DNA of 64,000 bases, from assembly GCF_000215085.1 (NCBI RefSeq), contig NC_015589.1, positions 2,864,120-2,928,119 of the forward strand. The letters run 5' to 3'. The position numbers and the translations under genes were made by a program. The DNA comes from Desulforamulus ruminis DSM 2154 (GTDB lineage: Bacteria; Bacillota; Desulfotomaculia; Desulfotomaculales; Desulfotomaculaceae). The first letter of the stretch is position 1, and every line of letters starts with the position of its first letter. The notes beneath the pieces are model-generated. The model was given only the letters and a program-made list of their open reading frames with translations, had not been told where the DNA came from and made no database searches. Positions 48,397 to 57,427 of the stretch are shown here, one piece after another.

Positions 48397-49443
48397 TTAT
48401 TGGCTCCTTTCCACACGAATCAAATATTCGCCCGGTTCTTCCAATTGTCCCACCACCCGGGCTTCGGTTACGCCGGCCCCGTGCAGCCGTTCAATCAAAA
48501 GAGCCGCCTTTTCCGGAGCAACGGCCATCAACAGCCCGCCGGAGGTCTGGGGATCAAAAAGAATATCCATTTCTTCCCGGCAGACCCCTTCTCCCGTTTC
48601 CACCCCGTCTCCTAAGTGGCTGCGGTTGTTATAGGCTCCGGCGGGAATGATACCCATGCGGGCCAGTTCCCCGGCTCCGGACAATACCGGCACCTCGGCG
48701 GCATAAACCCTCAGGCTTAGGCCGCTGGCCTTCAGCATTTCCGCCGCATGTCCCAGAAAACCAAAACCGGTAATGTCGGTGCAGGCTGAAACGCCCGTTT
48801 CAACCATCACCTCGGCGGCCGCTTTATTTAAAGTTGCCATGGTCTGCAGGGCCCTTGCCATATCCCCTTTTTCCACCAACCCCGCCTTTATTCCGGTATT
48901 GAGGATTCCGGTGCCCAGGGGTTTGGTGAGAATAACCCGGTCCCCGGCTCTGGCCGTGGCGTTGCTGTAAATCCTGCCGGGATGCACCACACCGGTCACC
49001 GCCAGCCCATACTTGGGTTCATCGTCCTGCACACTGTGGCCGCCGGCGATCACCGCCCCGGCTTCCAAAACTTTATCGGCTCCGCCCTTGAGGATTTCCG
49101 CTAAAATACTGGACGGCAGGCAAGAGGGAAAACAAACAATATTTAATGCCAGCAGCGGGGTGCCGCCCATGGCATAGACATCACTGAGGGCATTGGCTGC
49201 TGCGATCTGTCCGAAAAGATAAGGGTCGTCCACCATAGGCGTGAAAAAATCCACGGTTTGGATGGTGGCCAACTGGCTGTTTAAGCGGTACACTGCAGCA
49301 TCGTCAGAGGTTTCCAGTCCAACCAACAGGTTGGGGTCGGTCCCTCTGGGTACTTGCTGAAGAACTTCTGAAAGGACTCCCGGTCCTACTTTAGCGGCTC
49401 ACCCTGCCGCCTTGGTCATGGTTGTCAACCGGTATTCCGTCAA
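48397..49443 (-). CDS. selD: Selenide, water dikinase with in-frame selenocysteine
   Basis: A 348-residue enzyme that makes selenophosphate from selenide and ATP. Residue 15 is UGA (49401-49399) read as selenocysteine in TKAAG-U-AAKVGPGVL, replacing the usual catalytic Cys. ATP-binding and Mg2+ residues follow (SDDAAVYRL, TVDFFTPMVDDPY, GGHSVQDDEPKYGLAV). The start TTG 49443 lies behind GGAGGTGA. Ordinary gene finding would begin it at 49326 and miss the active site. A bSECIS-like hairpin follows the UGA. Confidence 0.92.
49363..49398 (-). promoter_or_regulatory. bSECIS-like hairpin of selD
   Basis: Immediately after the UGA, AGGAC and GTCCT enclose a CGGGA loop about 15 bases downstream, the spacing and loop G of bacterial SECIS elements that bind SelB. 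Flanking bases (AAAGT, TTTC) can extend the stem. Confidence 0.6.
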
Positions 49444-49658
49444 GTCCCTCACCTCCGTTCTTATCCCTGATGATCCTTCGCCAAAATCACTGTACATTCC
49501 TTTATTATAACTATAACATCTGGTTATGATTTGTCAGCTATAAAAAATAGTATCAATTTAATTTTGAAAATCCTGGAAAATAACTGACTTGCGTTCTCAC
49601 ATCCGGGAACGGTATAATGGATTACGGTAATTGATCAAGCAACTTCGAGGTGATCATC

Positions 49659-50462
49659 TTGTCTCAAAGGGCACCCATCGGTGTTTTTGATTCCGGAGTT
49701 GGCGGCTTATCCGTTACCCGGGAAATACGCCGTCTCCTTCCCGGGGAAGACATCCTTTATTACGCTGATTCCGCTTACTGCCCCTATGGCGATAAAGAAC
49801 CCGCAATCATACGCCGGCGGGAGCGGGCCATACTGGATTTTTTACTCTCCCTGGGAGCAAAACTGATTGTCGTTGCCTGCAACACCGCTTCCTCCACCGG
49901 TCTGGAGGAACTGCGCCAAGCCTCTCCGGTTCCCATTGTGGGCATGGAGCCGGCGGTAAAACCGGCGGTAAACGCCACCCGAAACGGTAAAATCGGGGTT
50001 TTGGCTACCGGCGTTACCATTGCCGGTGATCGCTTTGCTTCTCTGGTCAACCGGTACGCCGAAAATACCTGCGTCATCACCCAGCCCTGCCCCGGTCTGG
50101 TGGAGCGGGTGGAAGAGGGAAAAATTAATGATTTGGAAACCCGGAACTTTTTAATGGGTTTCCTGCAACCGATTCTAGACCAGGGGGCAGATACCATTGT
50201 CTTAGGCTGCACCCATTATCCCTTCCTAAGACCGCTAATTGAAGAATTGGCCGGTCCGGAGATCGCGGTTATTGATACCGGCCTGGCCGTAGCCCGGCAG
50301 GTAAGCCGGGTTTTAACTGAAAACAACCTAGCCAGCCAAGAGAACCGGCCAGGTAAAGAACAATTTTACACCAGCGGGGATCAAACCCGGGTGTCCCACG
50401 TGATCCGTTCCCTGTGGCTCACCGACAATGTTTCCGTGGAAAAAATTCCTCTCTCCCCCTAA
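49659..50462 (+). CDS. murI: Glutamate racemase
   Basis: A 267-residue racemase supplying D-glutamate for peptidoglycan. Active-site Cys pair: VVACNTASS and GCTHYPFL. Substrate motif GVFDSGVGGLSV is at the start. The frame opens at GTG 49650, but TTG 49659 is preferred because GAGGTGATC overlaps the first. Its own terminator follows. Confidence 0.94.
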   Translation: MSQRAPIGVFDSGVGGLSVTREIRRLLPGEDILYYADSAYCPYGDKEPAIIRRRERAILDFLLSLGAKLIVVACNTASSTGLEELRQASPVPIVGMEPAVKPAVNATRNGKIGVLATGVTIAGDRFASLVNRYAENTCVITQPCPGLVERVEEGKINDLETRNFLMGFLQPILDQGADTIVLGCTHYPFLRPLIEELAGPEIAVIDTGLAVARQVSRVLTENNLASQENRPGKEQFYTSGDQTRVSHVIRSLWLTDNVSVEKIPLSP

Positions 50463-50869
50463 CACCCCCAGCGCGCCAGGGCCTTTCCTGACGCGTTTTT
50501 TATAGCAATGCATTCCCCTCAACCCGTTCACCCTTCTCTACTTCTGCTCAGTGGTAAAGTCTTTTGATAAAGTCCTAAACTTTTTACCCAACGCAATGTT
50601 TTCAAACCGCTTTCGTCAAATGGCTTGCATCTCGGTTCCTCTGTTTCAGCTTTACCTTTTTCCTGGCTGTCGCCAATCTTTGCTTTTTTCTTCCTGCGTT
50701 ATCCGGCTGCTCATAATCATCCAACGATATCGGTCCAATGGATGATCTCTTGCTCTATCATGCTTTTTTATTTTAATTTTTTTATTAAAGGTTCGCTAAA
50801 GGTAGAGTGTTTATGATGATAAATGTAAAGCATCTGCTTTACTAAAAATTTCTTGGAGGGATTATAACC
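50463..50869. other. Gene-poor interval with terminator
   Basis: About 400 bases. The murI terminator lies at 50470-50503. A 64-codon frame near 50551 lacks a ribosome site. An AT-rich stretch at 50740-50850 probably holds the promoter of the repeat protein; no -35/-10 pair is convincing. Confidence 0.4.
50470..50503 (+). terminator. Terminator after murI
   Basis: GCGCGCCAGG and CCTGACGCG pair with a mismatch, followed by TTTTTT. Confidence 0.75.
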
Positions 50870-51718
50870 ATGAAAAGCAAAATTTTATCAGTAAAAAAAC
50901 AAGTGGGTACTTTTGTTCTTTGCGGAGCCCTTGTTACCGCCATCGGTGTGGGAACGGCCCTGGCAGCAACCCCTGCAACTTGTCTGCAGGTTAAAATGAA
51001 AGACGGCGTCAAAACTTACTCTACCGACGGCGGTAAGACCTGGACCGAAAAGGTTCCCGACGGCATGACGATCAGCGAAAAAGACGGCCAATTCACCCTC
51101 TTGAATGGTACTCCACTAAAAGATGCTGATGGATGGGGCATACTGATCAAAGTGAAAGACGGTGTTAGAACTTTCTCCACCGACGGCGGTGAAACCTGGA
51201 CCGAAAAAGCTCCCGACGGCGTAACCATCAACGAAAAAGACGGTAAATTCACCATTTTGAATGGTACTCCACTAAAAGATGCTGATGGACGGGACATACT
51301 GGTTAAAATGAAAGACGGTGTCAGAACTTTCTCCACCGACGGTGGTGAGACCTGGACCGAAAAAGCTCCCGACGGCGTAACCATCAACGAAAAAGACGGT
51401 AAATTCACCATTTTGAATGGTACTCCACTGAAAGATGCTGATGGACAGAGCATACTGGTTAAAATGAAAGACGGCGTCAGAACTTTCTCCACCGACGGCG
51501 GTGAGACCTGGACCGAAAAGGTTCCCGACGGCATGACGATCAGCGAAAAAGACGGCCAATTCACCCTCTTGAATGGTACTCCACTGAAAGATGCTGATGG
51601 ACAGGGCATACTGGTTAAAATGAAAGACGGCGTCAGAACTTTCTCCACCGACGGTGGTGAGACCTGGACCGAAAAGGCTCCCGATGGCGCAGAGGACACT
51701 GTTACAATAGAGGACTAA
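50870..51718 (+). CDS. Secreted tandem Asp-box repeat protein
   Basis: A 282-residue exported protein. The signal peptide ends near GTALAATPA. From residue 42 a 52-residue unit (KMKDGVRTFSTDGGETWTEK then APDGVTINEKDGKFTILNGT and PLKDADGQSILV) occurs four times plus a 24-residue partial. Each unit has an Asp box (STDGGETW), the turn seen in beta-propeller hydrolases and some wall proteins. Unit DNA is 156 bases and nearly identical, so recent expansion is likely. TTGGAGG precedes the ATG. Next to a two-component system. Confidence 0.85.
   Translation: MKSKILSVKKQVGTFVLCGALVTAIGVGTALAATPATCLQVKMKDGVKTYSTDGGKTWTEKVPDGMTISEKDGQFTLLNGTPLKDADGWGILIKVKDGVRTFSTDGGETWTEKAPDGVTINEKDGKFTILNGTPLKDADGRDILVKMKDGVRTFSTDGGETWTEKAPDGVTINEKDGKFTILNGTPLKDADGQSILVKMKDGVRTFSTDGGETWTEKVPDGMTISEKDGQFTLLNGTPLKDADGQGILVKMKDGVRTFSTDGGETWTEKAPDGAEDTVTIED
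50993..51697 (+). repeat. 156-base tandem repeat, four full units and a partial
   Basis: Units start at 50993, 51149, 51305, 51461 and 51617. Units 2 and 3 are almost identical, as are 1 and 4 (PDGMTISEKDGQFTLLNG variant), which suggests duplication in alternating blocks. Confidence 0.9.
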
Positions 51719-51769
51719 TCCCCGTGAGCTGCAAAGCTGCTCAGACAAAGTAAGAAGGACAGAAAAAAC

Positions 51770-51818
51770 CATAGCATAGAAGCGGGTATCCGCTCCTATG
51801 CTATGGCTATACCTTTTT
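51770..51818 (+). terminator. Terminator after the repeat protein
   Basis: CCATAGCATAG and CTATGCTATGG arms around an inner GCGG/CCGC pair, followed by CTATACCTTTTT. Confidence 0.8.
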
Positions 51819-51852
51819 AATCAGCTTGAATTTGCAGGCAGGGAGGTTGAAA

Positions 51853-52539
51853 ATGCGGGTTTTGATGGTGGAAGATGAAAAGTATATGGCTGAAGCCATT
51901 GCTCAAGTTCTTAAAAAAAATCATTATAGCGTTGATTTGGAATTCGATGGCGAAGCTGGACTGGACTGTGGACTTTCCGGCATTTACGATATCATTATTC
52001 TTGATATCATGCTTCCCAAAATGGATGGCCTAAGTATACTTAAAGAATTACGTCGCAACGGCATTGAAACACCGGTTATTTTGTTAACGGCAAGAGGTGA
52101 AACAGAAGACAAGGTGCGCGGTCTTGACAGCGGAGCTGATGATTATTTAGCCAAGCCTTTCCACACGGACGAGCTTTTAGCCCGTCTACGTGCCTTGGGG
52201 CGTAGAAAAACCGAACTGATCAATGACGGCATCCTTAAATATGGAAATATCCAGTTAAATCCGCATACCCTTCTACTTGGTTGTAAAAACAAAAAGATTA
52301 CGCTAACCTTAAAAGAATCTCAACTATTGGAATTACTAATCAAAAGAAATAGCATGATTATTTCCAAAGAAATCATCATTGAAAAACTATGGGGTTATAA
52401 TACCGATGCCGAAGATAACCGTGTAGAAATCCATGTATCCCTTTTACGAAAAAAGTTAACTCAACTGGAATCTGACGTTTGCATTCGTACCATACGGGGA
52501 GCAGGGTACGTGTTAAAAACTGCAAAAGATGAGGAGTAA
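51853..52539 (+). CDS. OmpR-family response regulator
   Basis: A 228-residue regulator. The receiver has VEDEKYMAEA, phospho-acceptor Asp in IIILDIMLPKMDG, TARGETED and the K of DYLAKPF. The C-terminal winged helix (about 130-228) is of PhoB/OmpR type (ENLWG-like KLWGYNTDAEDNRVEIHVS). The start at 51853 follows GGGAGG. It overlaps the sensor gene nearly end to end. It lies just after the repeat protein, which may be its target. Confidence 0.93.
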   Translation: MRVLMVEDEKYMAEAIAQVLKKNHYSVDLEFDGEAGLDCGLSGIYDIIILDIMLPKMDGLSILKELRRNGIETPVILLTARGETEDKVRGLDSGADDYLAKPFHTDELLARLRALGRRKTELINDGILKYGNIQLNPHTLLLGCKNKKITLTLKESQLLELLIKRNSMIISKEIIIEKLWGYNTDAEDNRVEIHVSLLRKKLTQLESDVCIRTIRGAGYVLKTAKDEE

Positions 52540-52540
52540 A

Positions 52541-53833
52541 ATGTTTACAAGGCTGCGTAACAAATTTCTTATTTTGAATATGTCCATTACTTCGCTGGTG
52601 ATGGTTGCTGCCTTTGCCATTATTTATTTTATTACTTATAGCAACATCCATTCGGAAATTGAAAGCAAATTGAATTCACGATCCGAAACGCAAATCACAA
52701 TACAAGGAAAGACCTTGCCCGGTGCGGAAATAGGAACCAGATCCATTATCCAAAATCTTTCTTTGGACGGTCCTTTTTCATTTAATATTGAGGTAGATTC
52801 CCAGGGCCAGATTTTAAAAATCAACTCTTTTGTTGATATGCCGGCCGAGGCTTATTATAAAGCGGCTGAAACTGCCTGGAACAATCAAAAAAACAATAGC
52901 GCCATCACCTTAGAAGGCAGACAGTGGCGATATGCTTTAAGCCAAATGGGCAAACATGTTATTAGTGGAAACGGACAATCCTTTATCGTAGCGGAAGACA
53001 AATATAAGATTGTTTTTTTAGACGTGACGGAATACAATAAAACTCTGTTTGAACTGCTTACAACCTTAATTTTTGTAGGATTCATCATGCTTTTGGTTAT
53101 TTTTATCATTAGCCGTTTCTTTGCCAACCGGGCCATTAAACCAATCGCCGAAGCATGGGAAAAACAAAAACAATTTGTGGCCGATGCTTCTCACGAATTA
53201 AAAACACCCCTTTCCATTATCAATGCCAATTACGACGCACTTTTGGCCAATCAGGAAGAAACCATTGAAAGTCAAATAAAATGGCTTTCCTATATAAAAG
53301 TCGGAACGGACAGAATGACAGAACTCCTCAACAACCTTTTATCTTTGGCCAAGATAGAGGATGTCAATTTAGAAATACGGAAAATGCCATTTAATATGAG
53401 CAGCGCCATTTATGATGTGATGTCGTCCATGGAAGCCGTAGTGATTGAAAAAGGGATTAAACTCTCCCATTCCATAGAGCCTGATATCATTGTTAAAGGC
53501 GACTTGGAAAAAGTTAAACAGGTTGTGGCGATTTTATTCGATAACGCTGTAAAATATGCAAATGAAAATGGGCAGATTGATCTATCACTAACAAAATCAA
53601 AACGTCAGGTTATCTATTCTATAAAAAATAGTGGGAAAGGCATCGCGAAACAAGATTTGCCCAGAGTTTTTGACCGATTTTATAGAGCAGACCTCTCCAG
53701 AACCCATGAAAACGGCGGTTACGGTTTAGGGTTATCCATCGCCAAAACCATTATAGATCGGTTGGGCGGTGATATACAGGTTACCAGTGTGGAAAATGAA
53801 TACACGACTTTTACTTTCACCCTGGGACTGTAA
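52541..53833 (+). CDS. Sensor histidine kinase
   Basis: A 430-residue membrane kinase. Two membrane segments (about 12-32 and 172-195) bracket an extracellular sensor of ~140 residues. The H-box is FVADASHELKTPLSI, N-box ILFDNAVKYA, and G-box NGGYGLGLSIAK; the histidine is in ASHEL. The start at 52541 follows GAGGAG, two bases after the regulator stop. Ligand unknown. Confidence 0.93.
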   Translation: MFTRLRNKFLILNMSITSLVMVAAFAIIYFITYSNIHSEIESKLNSRSETQITIQGKTLPGAEIGTRSIIQNLSLDGPFSFNIEVDSQGQILKINSFVDMPAEAYYKAAETAWNNQKNNSAITLEGRQWRYALSQMGKHVISGNGQSFIVAEDKYKIVFLDVTEYNKTLFELLTTLIFVGFIMLLVIFIISRFFANRAIKPIAEAWEKQKQFVADASHELKTPLSIINANYDALLANQEETIESQIKWLSYIKVGTDRMTELLNNLLSLAKIEDVNLEIRKMPFNMSSAIYDVMSSMEAVVIEKGIKLSHSIEPDIIVKGDLEKVKQVVAILFDNAVKYANENGQIDLSLTKSKRQVIYSIKNSGKGIAKQDLPRVFDRFYRADLSRTHENGGYGLGLSIAKTIIDRLGGDIQVTSVENEYTTFTFTLGL

Positions 53834-53854
53834 TGGATAAACAATTAATTACCA

Positions 53855-53883
53855 TTGATACACGTATTAACACGTGTTATAAT
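53855..53883 (+). promoter_or_regulatory. Promoter and operator of the decayed hicAB module
   Basis: TTGATA (53855-53860), 17 bases, TATAAT (53878-53883). The spacer is CACGTATTAACACGTGT, a repeated ACGT half-site that HicB-type antitoxins could bind. Confidence 0.6.
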
Positions 53884-53901
53884 AATCAAGAGGTGGGGTG
53901 G

Positions 53902-54079
53902 ATGAAGCGACGAGACCTTGACAAAAAACTAAAAACCGCTGGGTGGGAAATAACAGTAGGCAAAAAACGACATGGCTAAGCACCCAAATAAACCCGGAAT
54001 AAAAATCCCACTCCCAAGACACAAAGAAATCAATGAATACACCGCCAAAGGAATCCTAGAAGCAGCAGGACTTGAATAA
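53902..54079 (+). pseudogene. hicA: hicA toxin, frameshifted
   Basis: The first part reads MKRRDLDKKLKTAGWEITVG, the usual HicA start. The frame then fails: after GGCAAAAAAC the original KHD codons are lost, and the rest is in another frame, MAKHPNKPGIKIPLPRHKEI then NEYTAKGILEAAGLE. A two-base loss (or one-base gain) near 53970 explains it. GGTGG precedes the ATG. The mRNA-interferase active site (GGxxHxxY region) is broken. Confidence 0.85.
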
Positions 54080-54144
54080 GTCCCGCTCTTCGGGAATTAT
54101 AATAAATAATAATATATTCTTGACATTGAAAGGGGGTAAATAAT

Positions 54145-54534
54145 ATAAAATATGTTTACCTTGCTATATTCACTCCTCTACCTTCCGGTGAATATGACGT
54201 CCGCATCCCAGATTTACCCGGATGTATTACTTGCGGTAAGAACCTAGTCGATGCTATAGAAATGGCCGAGGATGCTGCCGCAATGTGGCTATGTGATGCA
54301 GAAGATAGCCAGGAATCAATTCCCTCACCGTCTGAAAAATTAGATACCGCTAAATCCCAATTTGTTAATTTCATTGTTGCGGATACTGATAAATATAGGC
54401 TGGAAAACGATAATCGCGCAGTTAAGAAAACGCTAACCATTCCAAGTTGGCTAAATGCTAAAGCAGAAAAGGCCGGCGTTAATTTTTCTCAAACCCTCCA
54501 AACCGCATTAAAACAGCAACTGGGTGTTGATTAA
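54145..54534 (+). CDS. hicB: HicB-type antitoxin, lacking a normal start codon
   Basis: A 129-residue protein: KYVYLAIFTPLPSGEYDVRI and PDLPGCITCGKN are the degraded RNase-H-like HicB domain, and SWLNAKAEKAGVNFSQTLQT is a ribbon-helix-helix-like end. The natural ATG is replaced by ATA at 54145, eight bases after AGGGGG; the nearest ATG (54151) is out of frame. It may still be translated from ATA or from ATG 54262, which would give a shortened protein. It follows the frameshifted hicA. Confidence 0.7.
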   Translation: MKYVYLAIFTPLPSGEYDVRIPDLPGCITCGKNLVDAIEMAEDAAAMWLCDAEDSQESIPSPSEKLDTAKSQFVNFIVADTDKYRLENDNRAVKKTLTIPSWLNAKAEKAGVNFSQTLQTALKQQLGVD

Positions 54535-54536
54535 AA

Positions 54537-54572
54537 ATGCCTCAACCAAGATCTTGGTTGAGGCATTTTTTA
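54537..54572. terminator. Bidirectional terminator
   Basis: AATGCCTCAACCAAG and CTTGGTTGAGGCATT arms, perfect, with TTTTTT; between hicB and convergent sodA. Confidence 0.88.
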
Positions 54573-54579
54573 CATAGGC

Positions 54580-55179
54580 TTATTTACCCAGACAGGCTGC
54601 CAGGCGCTGGTTTACATCATCCCAGTTAATCAAATTCCACCAGGCTTCCACAAAGGCCGGCCGCTTGTTCTGATATTTTAAGTAATAGGCATGCTCCCAG
54701 AGATCCAGGGCCAACAGAGGCGTAACACCCCATTGGGTCAGATTCTGGTGCTTTTCCGCCGTAAGAATTTCCAGCTTTTTAAAGACCGGATTGTAGCAGA
54801 GCAGGGTCCAGCCGGAACCTTCAACTGCCACCGCAGCCGCAGAGAATTGCTTTTTAAAGGTTTCAAAGCTGCCAAAATATTGGTCAATTTTTTCCGCCAC
54901 CAATCCTGTGGCGGGACCACCGCCCGCGGGCTTCATATTGTCCCAGAACAGGGTATGCAGGATATGTCCGGAACCGTGGAAAGCCAGTTCCCTCTCCCAG
55001 TGTTTAACCAGGGCAAAATCTCCCTTCTCCCTGGCTTCGGCCAGTTTGGCCTCGGCATTATTTAAGCCATCCACATATGCCTTGTGGTGAGCGTCATGAT
55101 GCAGTCTTACGGTTTGCTCATCGTAATGGGGTTCCAGAGCATTGTAATCATAGGGTAAAGCCGGCAGTTCATGTTTCAT
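54580..55179 (-). CDS. sodA: Superoxide dismutase, Mn/Fe family
   Basis: A 199-residue enzyme. Metal ligands are H27 in TVRLHHDAHHKAYVDGLN, a His in HGSGHILHTLFW, and Asp and His in DLWEHAYYLKYQNKRP. Length and KYQNKRP are usual. Mn versus Fe cannot be decided. It protects from superoxide; it is a single gene in this window. AGGAAG precedes the start. Confidence 0.94.
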   Translation of the reverse strand: MKHELPALPYDYNALEPHYDEQTVRLHHDAHHKAYVDGLNNAEAKLAEAREKGDFALVKHWERELAFHGSGHILHTLFWDNMKPAGGGPATGLVAEKIDQYFGSFETFKKQFSAAAVAVEGSGWTLLCYNPVFKKLEILTAEKHQNLTQWGVTPLLALDLWEHAYYLKYQNKRPAFVEAWWNLINWDDVNQRLAACLGK

Positions 55180-55284
55180 GTTTCTTCTTCCTCCATTTCA
55201 AAAAAAAATCGAATCTATAATCTGTATTATAATACACTGTGGCAATTTATTTATTACGCTTTCATTGCATTCTTCTTAACTTTT

Positions 55285-55461
55285 TTAGCAGTCTTCCCGG
55301 AAAGTTTTACAAAAGGCCTCGGCCAAAACCATTACATGATCCATAAATTCCGGGGTAAACATCACGTCTTCCCGAATAAAAAATCTAGGATCTTCCATAT
55401 AAACTGAAACAGGGTGGCGGCCAAATACATGGATAAATTGCTCTGATGACAATATCGTCAC
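55285..55461 (-). CDS. Small protein, 58 residues, unknown
   Basis: GTG 55461 lies seven bases after AGGAGGTG, a perfect ribosome site. The product TILSSEQFIHVFGRHPVSVY...FREDC has aromatic and charged residues and ends in Cys; no family is recognised. It is a single gene next to sodA. Confidence 0.6.
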   Translation of the reverse strand: MTILSSEQFIHVFGRHPVSVYMEDPRFFIREDVMFTPEFMDHVMVLAEAFCKTFREDC

Positions 55462-55638
55462 GTATAACACCTCCTGTAATAGAGCATACCAACCTAAAGT
55501 AAAAATGCAATGAAAATCTAATGATTTAAAGATTAAATTTGCATTACTTGATTTTCCACCACACCCCGGTACTATTTACAGTAGGGGCTTTGTCTGGTTT
55601 AATTATAAACAGATGTTTTTGATTAGGGAGGTAATGGC

Positions 55639-56157
55639 ATGAGTGGAGAAAAATCATCCTGTGGCTGCGGCAGCAGACCGCGTAAAATTTCCAAGGGACT
55701 GCTTACCAGAGTGGCTAATTACATTCGAGATAAATCTATGGACGGCTATTGTGAGAAAAGCGTTGAGCAAATTGCCGATGAAATGGGTCTCCTGCTCCCC
55801 TCCATCCTGGTGGATGCGCTGGAACAATTGGAACAGAAAGGAACCATTCAAGTAAAGGTCCGGGGCCGGGAACTGACAGACCCCAGCACCTTTGTTTATA
55901 TCGGGGACGATGAAGTGACCCGCCTGCTTTCAACCACCGTTCTGCTGGGAAAGGATCTGGAAAGCTCCCTGAAAGACAACCCGCAATTTATGGAGTATAA
56001 GCAAAAAGTGAATGAAATGATCAACATCATGGAGCAGCAAACCCAGGACGTCCAGGAACATCAAGCCTTTAAAAACGGCGTCGTTAAACAGTACGAGGCC
56101 CAGGACGGTGTTTACCACATCATTTCCAAGACCAAGCTGAATATCAGTCTAAAATAA
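55639..56157 (+). CDS. Hypothetical winged-helix-like protein
   Basis: A 172-residue protein. After a Cys-rich start (SSCGCGSRP) a helical winged-helix-like region follows (LLTRVANYIRDKSMDGYCEK then EQIADEMGLLLPSILVDALE). The rest is a coiled helix pair. I do not recognise the family. GGGAGG precedes the ATG and a terminator follows. Possibly a spore-related regulator; this is a guess. Confidence 0.6.
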   Translation: MSGEKSSCGCGSRPRKISKGLLTRVANYIRDKSMDGYCEKSVEQIADEMGLLLPSILVDALEQLEQKGTIQVKVRGRELTDPSTFVYIGDDEVTRLLSTTVLLGKDLESSLKDNPQFMEYKQKVNEMINIMEQQTQDVQEHQAFKNGVVKQYEAQDGVYHIISKTKLNISLK

Positions 56158-56200
56158 GAAAAAACCCCTTGCCGTTCAAAGAACCTGGCAGGGGGTTCCT
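56158..56200 (+). terminator. Terminator
   Basis: AACCCCCTGCC-type arms (AACCCCTTGCC...GGCAGGGGGTT) with some mismatches, between convergent genes. Confidence 0.7.
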
Positions 56201-56215
56201 GCTTACCAATAGGAC

Positions 56216-57427
56216 TTAAAAGTAATCCGAGAAATAAGGCGTTTGCTGTTCAATGGCATCTTCCAGCATGTCAACTGTTTCCGCGCTGCAGGAAAGGCGA
56301 CCGATTTTAAGCAGATAATCCGGCCTTTTATAACCCAGCAGCATGGTTGTCATGGTTTGGATATCTATCTGCGATTTGCTGCTTCCCTCCACACGCGCTA
56401 TCTTGCCTTTGCCATCGGGATGTATGCATATGGCAAAGGTACCCTGATTCCACGGCAGCAGCGGATCGTCAAGCGTAAAAGTCCATCTGCGCTCCCTGTT
56501 GTCAGGCTTAAAGGGGTATTGGCTAATAAATTGCTCCACATCCACAATACGGGCCATGTAATAAGGAGAAATGGTTTCTTTAATATCCGCGTCTTCCAAC
56601 AGAAAAGCCAGCGGCTCATCCGTATGAATATTGCCTACCACCTTTGTAATCATGGAAAAATGGGCGCTGATAAAATTCCACAGCCCGCTGCGGGCTTCCT
56701 CGTTGATAAATATCATATCTTTAATATGAAACACTTCGTTTGAAATCCAGTAAAGCACATACCCGTCGGGCTGTCCGCCTTCGTTGTAGTAAATAGCAGC
56801 GGTCAGATCGTCAAGATCCCACCGCCAATATTCATCCCATGCTAAATCGTTACGCAGCATGGCGCCATGGGTCTGATGGGCAAAACGTTCATAAGCCAGC
56901 TTTAAATTATGATTTTCAATATCAACACGCTCAACCTCTCCGGGCACCGTTTTGATTTTGGGCAGTTGAAAGTCGTTCACTTCAAAAGTGATCTTATCTG
57001 AAATGATTTCCCATCCTTTGCGACGGTAGTACGGGATCGAATAAGGATAAAGATAAGAAATTGACTGTTTTTTCTCCCGCATGTTCGTCAGTGCCTGTTG
57101 CAGCAGCTTGTGCATCAAGCCCTGATTGGAGTATTCCGGAAAAGTTCCTACGCCGGTGAGCCCGCCCATATCATAGGTCTTATTGAATATTCTCACCTGA
57201 AAAGGATAAACCGCCACCTGGGACACCAGTTTTTCTCCGTCAAACCACCCCAAAACATCCGCCTGTTCCAGCACCGGAGATTTGGCAAGAATGATGTCTC
57301 TTTCTTCCCAGCCAATCTTATGTAAATCGTTATCGGTCACCTGAAAAACATACCGCAGCAATTGATTATATTGCTCTAAATGTTCTATGCCGACCTTTTT
57401 CATTTTCAATCTTTTTTTCCGACTCAT
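56216..57427 (-). CDS. Eis-like GNAT N-acetyltransferase
   Basis: A 403-residue protein of the Eis family: GNAT domain 1 (about 1-150, with GVGTFPEYSNQGLMHKLLQQ as the acetyl-CoA loop), GNAT domain 2, and a C-terminal SCP2-like domain. Eis enzymes acetylate amines, including aminoglycosides in mycobacteria, but many are of unknown substrate. The start could be ATG 57427 or the ATG eight codons on; ribosome site weak. Single gene. Confidence 0.85.
   Translation of the reverse strand: MSRKKRLKMKKVGIEHLEQYNQLLRYVFQVTDNDLHKIGWEERDIILAKSPVLEQADVLGWFDGEKLVSQVAVYPFQVRIFNKTYDMGGLTGVGTFPEYSNQGLMHKLLQQALTNMREKKQSISYLYPYSIPYYRRKGWEIISDKITFEVNDFQLPKIKTVPGEVERVDIENHNLKLAYERFAHQTHGAMLRNDLAWDEYWRWDLDDLTAAIYYNEGGQPDGYVLYWISNEVFHIKDMIFINEEARSGLWNFISAHFSMITKVVGNIHTDEPLAFLLEDADIKETISPYYMARIVDVEQFISQYPFKPDNRERRWTFTLDDPLLPWNQGTFAICIHPDGKGKIARVEGSSKSQIDIQTMTTMLLGYKRPDYLLKIGRLSCSAETVDMLEDAIEQQTPYFSDYF

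Noticed and set aside
50551-50816. Overlapping 63-64 codon frames between murI and the repeat protein
   Set aside because: No ribosome site, unusual composition, likely chance.
51016-51699. 227-codon minus-strand repeat frame
   Set aside because: Antisense image of the Asp-box repeat protein; repetitive only because the sense gene is.
54151-54180. ATG at 54151 as hicB start
   Set aside because: It is out of frame with the HicB protein; the in-frame codon at the expected place is ATA 54145.
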